DNA of 39,026 nucleotides from contig JAQUWF010000021.1 in NCBI GenBank assembly GCA_028692975.1, positions 1 through 39,026 of the forward strand, given 5' to 3'. How positions within the stretch are numbered: the stretch's first letter is position 1; every line of letters begins with the position of its first letter. The position numbers and the translations under genes were made by a program. Below the pieces are notes generated by a model, which did no database searches, was not told the origin of the DNA, and was given only the letters and a program-made list of their open reading frames with translations. Source of the stretch: Lachnospiraceae bacterium (GTDB lineage: Bacteria > Bacillota > Clostridia > Lachnospirales > Lachnospiraceae). Of this stretch, positions 25,570-32,500 are shown piece after piece.

Positions 25570-26831
25570 CGAATATAGTATCTTTTTTATTGGCTGCATT
25601 GGATCTGATTGTTCTGGTTGGATGTGCTATTGCTGTACTGCGTGTGATTCCAAAGGAGAAGGAAAGTGCGCTGTGGATACGGGTGCTTGCCTGGATCGGC
25701 TATGCGGTACTGGCTGTTATATTGCCGAGTCTGTTTTATAATGATATCCTCACGACGGTGGTGCTTAGCATCTATTATGTAGTGGTGGGGCGAGGACTAT
25801 ATTATAAGAACAAAACAGGCATTTTGTATCAGTTCATTTACTGGGTGATTTTCCTGATGACGCAGTATATGTCGGCGTATCTTGTGATGATGGTGTATTA
25901 TTCCATTAATATTGAGCCACAAACAAGTGCTTATCTTCTGGTGATTCTGCGGATCAGCCTGATTTTGCTGGCAACGCTGATTTTGCGTATGCTTATCCGG
26001 AAGCGGTATGCCCGGGGTGAAAAATATCTGAAGATCCGGGGCATGATTCTCGTTCCGGTGTTTAGTACAGTATTGTTGTTTATGTATATTTTTTCCAGTG
26101 ATGTATTTTTGCTGCGTTATGGCTATGGGTGGCTGTTGCTGTTCTGTGTCTTATTGATCATCATGAATCTGTACTGTGTGCATTTCTGGTACGATGTGGC
26201 CAAAAGCGGTGAATTAAAGCACAGGCTGAGTATGATGCAGCAGCAGAGTGAACTGACGCTGCAATACTATAAAGATCTGGAGGAGAATTATGGCCACTCC
26301 AGAAAGATCATTCATGATATCCGCAATCATCTGGCAGTTATCGAGCAGTCGGCTAAGATGGAGGAGTGCAATTATATTGAGGATGTGCACGCTATGCTGA
26401 ATTCTCTGGGGATGAAGTTCTATACGGAGAATCGGATGCTGAATATTGTACTCAATGATAAACTGAAGGAGTTCGACCCGGAGCAGGTGGAATGCAGGCT
26501 GGGCGGGGTGAATCTGAACTTTATTTCGGATATGGATATTACAACGATTTTTGCCAATCTGCTGGACAATGCGGTGGAGGCCCAACCGGACCGGGCTGCT
26601 CGGGGTATAAAGATCAAGGGTGAGCAGATACATGATTTTATTGTAATTAAATTATCGAATCCATGGTGCGGCCAATATAAAGAAGGAAAGTCAACGAAGG
26701 ATGGGCATGAGGGGCTGGGTATGCAGAATGTGCGCAGCACGCTGGAGAAGTATCATGGGGAACTACAGATTGAGCAGAAGCAGGAGACGTTTTCTGTAAT
26801 ATTGGCTTTTCCAAATACGGATGGTAAATAG
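25566..26831 (+). CDS. GHKL-domain sensor histidine kinase (AgrC/ComD-like)
   Basis: This 421-residue membrane kinase has six or seven N-terminal transmembrane segments (residues 5-215), as in peptide-sensing AgrC/ComD proteins. A coiled region and phosphoacceptor box SRKIIHDIRNHLAVIEQS follow, then the ATPase motifs ANLLDNAVEAQPD (N box) and HEGLGMQNVRSTLEKYHG (G box). The start ATG overlaps the LytTR stop by 4 nt, so translation is coupled. The nearby CPBP protease suggests peptide signals, but the ligand is unknown. Confidence 0.94.
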   Translation: MTNIVSFLLAALDLIVLVGCAIAVLRVIPKEKESALWIRVLAWIGYAVLAVILPSLFYNDILTTVVLSIYYVVVGRGLYYKNKTGILYQFIYWVIFLMTQYMSAYLVMMVYYSINIEPQTSAYLLVILRISLILLATLILRMLIRKRYARGEKYLKIRGMILVPVFSTVLLFMYIFSSDVFLLRYGYGWLLLFCVLLIIMNLYCVHFWYDVAKSGELKHRLSMMQQQSELTLQYYKDLEENYGHSRKIIHDIRNHLAVIEQSAKMEECNYIEDVHAMLNSLGMKFYTENRMLNIVLNDKLKEFDPEQVECRLGGVNLNFISDMDITTIFANLLDNAVEAQPDRAARGIKIKGEQIHDFIVIKLSNPWCGQYKEGKSTKDGHEGLGMQNVRSTLEKYHGELQIEQKQETFSVILAFPNTDGK

Positions 26832-26844
26832 GGAGGTATGGAAG

Positions 26845-27264
26845 ATGAGAGGTAAGCTTTGTGCAGGGATATTAGGTATACTGATTTCGTTGTTGCTGGT
26901 GGGGTGTTCGGGACCTGGTTCGGAATTGCCGGAGGCTTTTGATGAGGAGACTGTTAAGTCAGAGGCTATGAAGGCGGTGGAACTATTCAATGCGCGGGAT
27001 TATCAGGGCATCATTGATATGGGGGATGACAATCTGAAAGCGGCTATTACCGAGGAGGTTTTTGCCAAGCAGGGTGATCCTTATCTGGATAAGGATGGGG
27101 CGTTTCAGGAGATTGAAAAGACGGTGGTTCTGGGAAGCAAGGATAAGAATACCGGGCTGGAATATGGCGGTGTGGTCATGATTGGGGATTATGAGAATGG
27201 GAAGATACAGTTTACGATTTCGTTTGATGTGGATATGAAGTTGGTGCAGTTTGTGATTCGGTAG
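26845..27264 (+). CDS. DUF3887-like lipoprotein
   Basis: These 139 residues begin with a lipoprotein signal (GILGILISLLLVGCSG, anchor Cys21). A small extracellular domain resembles DUF3887 (VELFNARDYQGIIDMGDDNLKAAIT, ending FTISFDVDMKLVQFVIR). Its function is unknown; such domains often sit next to peptidases or hydrolases. The ATG at 26845 has GGGAGG 8 nt upstream; ATG 26821 overlaps the kinase stop and lacks a good site. It is the last gene of the protease/two-component group, followed at once by hairpin element B. Confidence 0.8.
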   Translation: MRGKLCAGILGILISLLLVGCSGPGSELPEAFDEETVKSEAMKAVELFNARDYQGIIDMGDDNLKAAITEEVFAKQGDPYLDKDGAFQEIEKTVVLGSKDKNTGLEYGGVVMIGDYENGKIQFTISFDVDMKLVQFVIR

Positions 27265-27271
27265 TGAGAGA

Positions 27272-27474
27272 GGGGGGACGGGCCGGCCACCGCAGGGGGC
27301 TGCATATCACACGCAAAGGCGTGCAACGCGCCGGTGAACTAACTGCCAACTGCGACTAAGAGACTCGGGAGTGCCCTCGTCTCTAAGTCTCCGTAGGCAG
27401 TGGATTTCACCTCTGCTAAATGCGCACGCTGATTTCTTTGCTTAGTGATATGCAGCCCCCTGTGGTGGCCGGCC
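27272..27474 (+). repeat. Long-hairpin element copy B
   Basis: GGGGGGACG begins 8 nt after the preceding stop. Outer arms 27281-27310 and 27445-27474 pair over 30 bp with a single G.U/T. The core has ACTGCCAACTGCGACTAAG facing CTAAGTCTCCGTAGGCAGT with the same mismatch series as copy A, capped by AGAGAC/GTCTCT and GGG-AGTG-CCC. TGGATTT follows, and GGTGAA/TTCACC forms an extra stem. Confidence 0.85.
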
Positions 27475-27553
27475 CTGGTTTTGGGCGGCAGAAGATTTGG
27501 GATGGGCGGGCGGCCTGGCACTGAAAAGTGTTTTTACCAGCCAACAGCCTTGC

Positions 27554-27713
27554 GGTCCCGGCTCCTTTCAAAAATAATCTGGAGGCGGTTTTAAAATTGA
27601 GGAAATCCAGCTCTTAGAAAATACTTAGTGAAGAGCGCTCCGCGATGAACTTAGTATTTTCTTAGAGATTAGTTCCGCAATTTGTTGCCTCTTTTTTGAA
27701 AGGAGCCGGGACC
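27554..27713 (-). repeat. Long-hairpin element copy D (opposite orientation)
   Basis: Outer arms 27554-27574 and 27693-27713 are perfectly complementary over 21 bp. Inner arms 27611-27629 and 27649-27667 pair except at two positions. Read on the minus strand these are A.A mismatches inside facing CTAAG motifs, and the strand also carries GAACTAATC and GCTGGATTTCC as in A and B. It faces copy B across about 80 bp. Together B and D fill most of the 542-bp gap before tRNA-Ala; CACT-GAAA-AGTG followed by five T near 27519-27535 is a weak terminator candidate. Confidence 0.75.
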
Positions 27714-27769
27714 GTGAGGCGTCCGCCTTATAACCAATACATTTGTTCTCAAAAAAACATAAAAAAACA

Positions 27770-27797
27770 TTGTATATTGCCACAAAAGTGCTAAAAT
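27770..27797 (+). promoter_or_regulatory. Promoter of tRNA-Ala
   Basis: TTGTAT (27770-27775), a 16-nt spacer and an extended -10 TG-C-TAAAAT (27792-27797) end 9 nt before the tRNA. Confidence 0.65.
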
Positions 27798-27806
27798 AAT
27801 CTACAT

Positions 27807-27879
27807 GGGGGTGTGGCTCAGTTGGGAGAGCGATGCGTTCGCAACGCATAGGTCGAGGGTTCGAATCCCTTCATCTCCA
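27807..27879 (+). tRNA. tRNA-Ala (CGC)
   Basis: The 73-nt cloverleaf has acceptor GGGGGTG/CATCTCC with two G.T pairs and discriminator A, anticodon stem ATGCG/CGCAT around loop TTCGCAA (anticodon CGC), and T-arm GAGGGTTCGAATCCCTT. It directly precedes the region with a tyrosine recombinase. Confidence 0.93.
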
Positions 27880-27941
27880 TCGAAAAGAAAATATCTCCAC
27901 GGATTTGAACTCCCGTACAACCGAATACTGCGACGAAAGCG

Positions 27942-27975
27942 GCGGACAAACATAAAATTTGTTTGCTGCTTTTTT
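27942..27975 (+). terminator. Intrinsic terminator after tRNA-Ala
   Basis: GCGGACAAACA pairs with TGTTTGCTGC with one bulged A and is followed by six T. Confidence 0.7.
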
Positions 27976-27985
27976 GTTACCCAAA

Positions 27986-28017
27986 GCCTGAAGTTTTGAA
28001 AAAGACTTCGGGCTTTT
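27986..28017 (+). terminator. Second terminator hairpin
   Basis: GCCTGAAGT pairs with ACTTCGGGC (one T.G), with a 10-nt loop and TTTT. It lies just after the first terminator and makes a tight transcription stop. Confidence 0.7.
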
Positions 28018-28102
28018 ACTATTTCATAACAAGGAGAAAAACGCCGGAAGGCCGACAGCGCGGCGGTGCTGAAAGAAACGGTGGACTGAGGGGCGGTTCA
28101 TC

Positions 28103-28210
28103 ATGGACTCCCTTGAATGGCCCACTTTAAGAGAGATTACAGCAGAAAAAAAGACATCAAGCAACTTGCTATCCTGTTTGAAATTGCGAAATATGGGCTA
28201 TAATATCTAA
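28103..28210 (+). CDS. Possible 35-residue ORF, perhaps a mobile-element remnant
   Basis: A short frame begins MDSLEWPTLREITAEKK and ends before the recombinase gene. Just upstream, 28032-28090 reads as a frame ending in KADSAAVLKETVD and stop, like the tail of a lost gene. Neither is recognisable. A GAGGGG lies 10 nt before the ATG. The rest of 27880-28240 contains the two terminators and the recombinase promoter. Confidence 0.25.
   Translation: MDSLEWPTLREITAEKKTSSNLLSCLKLRNMGYNI
28177..28204 (+). promoter_or_regulatory. Promoter of the tyrosine recombinase gene
   Basis: TTTGAA (28177-28182) and a perfect TATAAT (28199-28204) are 16 nt apart; the gene starts 36 nt later. Confidence 0.55.
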
Positions 28211-28240
28211 TACGCAAACAGAAAACGAACAGGAGAAAAA

Positions 28241-29098
28241 ATGATGGATATTGTTTATGAAATGAGCGTGGATATGCTCGAAGGATTTCGATTAAGACTG
28301 ACCGAGGAAGAAAAGAGCCGAAACACGGTAGAACGCTATCTGCGGGATGTGCGGGCGTTTTACCTTTTTCTTTCTGCCGGTGGAAAGGCAGTTGTCAGCA
28401 AACTGCGGGTAATGGAATTCAAGGAAAAGCAGCAGGAAACTGACGCACCCGTGACGGTCAACGCCAAGCTCACCGCAGTCAACAGCTTTCTCAAATTCAT
28501 GGGCTGGCAGGAGTGCCGCGTGAAAATGCTGAAAATCCAGCGCCGCATCTTCCGCGACGAATCGAAGGAACTGACCAAGGCGGAATATGTGCGACTGGTC
28601 AATGCCGCGAAGCGGAAAGGCAACGGAAGACTGGCACTGCTACTGGAAACCATCTGTTCCACCGGTATCCGTGTTTCAGAACTGCGGTATATCACCGTGG
28701 AGGCGGCGCAGATACGAAAAGCGGAAATCAACTGCAAGGGCAAGCGGCGCGTGATCTTTCTGCCTGCAGCATTGTGTCAAAGCCTGCTGCGCTATGCAAG
28801 GGAGCGGCAGATTGCCTCAGACTATATCTTCCGAACAAGAAGCGGAAAGCCTCTCGACCGCAGCAATATTCATCATGATATGAAAAAAATGTGCGAAATG
28901 GCAGGTGTGGAGCAGAGCAAGGTATTTCCACACAATCTGCGCCATCTTTTTGCTTTTACCTTTTATGCTGTCGAGCGCAATCTCGTCCATCTGGCAGATA
29001 TTCTCGGACACAGCAGTGTAAACACCACACGGATTTATACTATTTCCAGCGGAGAAGAACACGCCAAAGAGGTGGAGCGGCTGGGGCTTATCGTCTGA
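28241..29098 (+). CDS. Tyrosine recombinase, probable DNA invertase of the pilus switch
   Basis: This 285-residue XerC/D-like site-specific recombinase has an N-terminal SAM-like core-binding domain (residues 8-95). The catalytic domain has all active residues: R144 (STGIRVSEL), K168 (INCKGKRRVIFLP), H231 and R234 (FPHNLRHLFAF), H257 (LGHSSVNTT) and Y266 (TRIYT). The start ATG 28241 follows AGGAG. It ends 12 bp before the left of two perfect 24-bp inverted repeats that flank a promoter. By analogy with phase-variation recombinases, it most likely inverts that segment to turn the pilus operon on or off. The tRNA-Ala upstream makes an island integrase the alternative, but no att duplication was seen. 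Confidence 0.9.
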   Translation: MMDIVYEMSVDMLEGFRLRLTEEEKSRNTVERYLRDVRAFYLFLSAGGKAVVSKLRVMEFKEKQQETDAPVTVNAKLTAVNSFLKFMGWQECRVKMLKIQRRIFRDESKELTKAEYVRLVNAAKRKGNGRLALLLETICSTGIRVSELRYITVEAAQIRKAEINCKGKRRVIFLPAALCQSLLRYARERQIASDYIFRTRSGKPLDRSNIHHDMKKMCEMAGVEQSKVFPHNLRHLFAFTFYAVERNLVHLADILGHSSVNTTRIYTISSGEEHAKEVERLGLIV

Positions 29099-29109
29099 AA
29101 AACAAAAAA

Positions 29110-29133
29110 ACCACACATTCTCAAATGTGTGGT
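29110..29133 (+). repeat. Left inverted repeat (IR-L) of the invertible segment; terminator on minus strand
   Basis: The repeat is 10-bp arms ACCACACATT and AATGTGTGGT around CTCA. Its reverse complement equals IR-R exactly. The dyad with an asymmetric centre is what a tyrosine recombinase core site looks like. On the minus strand the hairpin is followed by seven T, making an intrinsic terminator for the leftward transcript. Confidence 0.92.
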
Positions 29134-29382
29134 GAACGCTCCGAGGCGTAAATGCAAATTTACATAAATATGATACCACAACAGGCGCAAAGATGGCAAT
29201 ACCTCTTGACGTATTTTCTCGAAAGTCCTCGAAAAAGTTACAAACAAGCATAGCAAAGCAAGCCGATTGCTGCATAAAACAATCGACTTTTATTTGGCAC
29301 ACCTTTTTGAGAGAAATTTGACTGTTTTCCGGCCTACTTGCGTATGATATCCCAACGCTTTGCGGTTTTTCCTTCTCCCTGT
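29134..29382. promoter_or_regulatory. Invertible 249-bp promoter segment (sequenced in OFF orientation)
   Basis: The segment lies between perfect inverted repeats. A promoter on the minus strand (TGGCAA and ATGATA in plus-strand reading) points to the recombinase side. Also inside is a terminator-like hairpin CGATTG/CAATCG (29264-29285) followed by an AT-rich stretch, which may stop recombinase transcripts. No coding sequence is evident. Inversion would place the promoter toward the pilus genes. Confidence 0.85.
29170..29199 (-). promoter_or_regulatory. Extended -10 promoter inside the invertible segment
   Basis: Read on the minus strand: -35 TTGCCA (29199-29194), 18-nt spacer, extended -10 TG-G-TATCAT (-10 at 29175-29170). 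The start should fall near 29163. An inverted repeat GTAAAT-GCAA-ATTTAC (29148-29163) covers the start site, a plausible operator. Confidence 0.75.
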
Positions 29383-29406
29383 ACCACACATTTGAGAATG
29401 TGTGGT
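29383..29406 (+). repeat. Right inverted repeat (IR-R) of the invertible segment
   Basis: The arms are ACCACACATT and AATGTGTGGT around TGAG, the exact reverse complement of IR-L. There is no T-run on either side, so unlike IR-L it would not terminate transcription into the pilus genes. The leader 29407-29555 contains a GCCATGC/GCATGGC hairpin (29465-29496) and no convincing promoter of its own. Confidence 0.92.
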
Positions 29407-29555
29407 ATGCGTTTCCTTATCAGTATAAGAAAATTCCAAACGGTTGGGATTTGGAAAGGAGAAGGCCATGCAGTAAGGACCCCCTCCGCGCATGGCACGG
29501 AAACTACAACAATTGTCAACTTCCCGCTTATGGGACGAGAAGGAGCTGATTTGAA

Positions 29556-32500
29556 ATGAAGAACAGAACACATAACAAATTTCATTCTCTGGTGGCGCTC
29601 GTGCTTTGCGCAGTAATGCTGCTTGGGATGATTCCTGGCGGGCTGGCAATGGATGCCCATGCCGCTGGATGCACTCACGAGCATACGGACGAGTGCTACA
29701 CGCAGGAATTGACCTGCGGAAAGGACGAGCATACACATACGGAGGAATGCTATGTGCAATCCCTTTCCTGCGAAACGGAGGAACACGCCCATAGCGAGGA
29801 ATGCTACGACGAAAACGGTGTGCTTGTCTGTGGGAAAGAGGAACACAGTCACACCGATATCTGCTCCACTTCGACGCTCATTTGTGGTCTTGAGGAACAT
29901 ACCCACAGTGCAGACTGTTACACTATGACATTGAATTGTCCTCATGTTTGTGACGTGTCATGCTTTGCAGTCGAAAATTCGGCAAAAGCAAGCGCGGCTA
30001 TTACCTTAAAGAACTTTAAGATTACAGAATGGCGCTCCGGCACATGGGATCAGGATAAAAATGACTACGCCGGAAATGACAGCAACACTGCTAACAATCG
30101 GGTGCTTAGTCTTGATAACATCGTTTATATAACCAGTTATAGTGTTGAAACAGCCAGCGGATATGGGACAGCAACAGGCGGCACCTATTATTTTGAAGCT
30201 GTTCTGCCTTGCAGCAGTGATATTGCAACATGGAATACCAGCGGAATGAGTTGGCTGGATCATCCTACTGTTACAACAAATGAAAAGGGACATCAAATTC
30301 TCTCCGGAGGACTTAATCTTGAAAATGCACAGTCCGCTCCGAGAGTCGGCAGCCTTGAATGGCTTATTCATGTTAACTCAACCACAAACGCCGAAAAAGT
30401 TCCGGCACCCACATTCACTATGTGGGTTGATGCCGAAGAAAAGCCCGAAAATGCTGCTTCTGTGCCCGGGAAAGATATGTATGTCAGCGCGAAGGCAAAC
30501 TATAATGCACAAATAAAGTACGAAGGACAAGAGGGCAGCGGAAATCGAAAATGGTCTTTGGCACTTCAACTCAAGAGCAGTGCCCTTGAAAAAGGTATGT
30601 TGGGAACATCCATTCCCAACGGGACATTGGCTTTTGATGTTGAACTCGATCAGAATCAGCAGTTGGTCGGCTATAAACTAAACAATCAAACCGACACCGG
30701 CACAAATATCCCGGCGGCGGATTATGGCAAACTTGCGCCCTTTGACGACGGCAGCGCAACGCAGGAGCAAAACTTTAACACCGTATATGACGGCGGCACT
30801 GTCACAATGAAGCAAAAAGGAACCCGTGTGCAGGTAAAGTTTACGGGCATTACTGTTCCGGAACAATTCTATGCCGATTATGTTACGCATAATGCGGGGA
30901 AAACCAATAAATATCAAGGTGTCGATTATAACGAGGATACATACAATTTTGCAGCGGCCTATTTTACCTGCACAAATGCTGCAACCCCCTCTGCTGGACA
31001 AACGGTAACCGCAACGGCAACCATAAGTGATTCGACAATTAGCGGTCTGAATAAAGGCGAAGCGCTGACAGACACCTATGAAAGTGACAACACAGCAAGC
31101 TATATTTATACAACTCCGGTTTTGTCTCCCCCGGGCGGTTCAACAGGACCGTGGCAGGGAAACTGTGTGGGCAAGGTCGATGTTAACAGCGGTGATGTAG
31201 GCCAGTACAGTGATGACGGTCAAATCCAGTTAAATATCGGCGACCGCTTCCGCTATAAAATCGAGACAAGTTATGCACAGGCATATGGAAACGGATTTGG
31301 TACAGAGTCACTCGGTCTTCCGGTATCCGACCGCGCTTTTGTGAAGTTTTCCGGCAAAGCCTTCGAGGTCGTGGACGACAGCAGTTATACAGAGTACAGC
31401 ATCAGCAGCGTATGCCTCTATAATCCGGGAACCGGATATGTTAATGCCGAAGATGAGAAGAAGGTGACGGAGAGCAATGTCCGTCTGAAATATGTTACCT
31501 TGAAGACCGGATCGGATTGGAAAAGCGAAGAAGTGATGTTGAATACCCGTTACAGCACTTCCCAGTTTAATGTGTATCATTCTGTTGCGGCGCTGAAAAG
31601 AAGCGGAGAAGTCTGCGTCGGCTTCCTGCTTGATACAACATATCCTTCGTATACCTATGATAACGCCTACCATGAAACGGCCTATGAACTACCTGTGCTT
31701 CAGGTACGGGATACGGCGATACTGGACAGCGACGGAGAGTTTTTGGACAGTTCCAGAGTGAACGACAGGGTTTACGCGCAGGTCGTAGATTTAACAGATA
31801 TTAAAATCAGACCGACAAAGGGGGCTTCCGCTATCGGAAGTATTGACTATGACGCTGACAGACTTTCTTCCACCTTCCTCGACAATCCGGGCGCTGGATA
31901 TACGGATGAGAACGGAAGCGGAATCTTTCAGGTAAATGTTACCGGCCCGTATGGTCTTGCAAACCGCTTGATTGGCTATCGAAAAACAATTTATAAGACA
32001 AACGCACAGGAGACTGTTCTCGCTGAGCATCAAGGAAACGAAAGAATTCACAATTCTGTGGCCGGCAGCCTTTCGGGCTCATCCATTAAGATCAACACTT
32101 ACACGACTTATGTCAATAAGCAAATCGCGCAGCGTACCGATGACGATGCAGAACTGAACGCTTTTATGGTTGACCGTGGTCAGAGAAGAGCCGATTTCCT
32201 GATTAATGCCGGGACGAACTGCGATGCTGACGTGCAGGTTACGGATACCTTGACCATCACGGATACTATTCCGGCTGATCTGTACCCATTAGACAGCACC
32301 ATTACCGGAACGACAGCGGCAGCTATTGAAAGAAGATGGGGCATTGCATATGGCGGCATCGCTATGCAGGATCCCACAACAAACGGCGGTGTGGGCGTGA
32401 CATGGGAGAATGAGAATACAACCAATACGGTTTCGTCCAAGATGAACGGCACCGGGCAGTGGAAAAAAATGGTTGCAGATACGAAGAATTGGCTGTCTGT

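Noticed and set aside
27807-27879. tRNA-Ala as attachment site of an integrated island driven by the recombinase
   Set aside because: I found no copy of the tRNA 3' end downstream within the window, and perfect inverted sites adjacent to the recombinase give a better explanation.
27805-27999. 64-residue ORF
   Set aside because: It runs across tRNA-Ala and the first terminator; no coding signal.
29035-29256. Minus-strand ORF across the invertible segment
   Set aside because: It overlaps the recombinase 3' end and IR-L, has no ribosome site and no recognisable domain.
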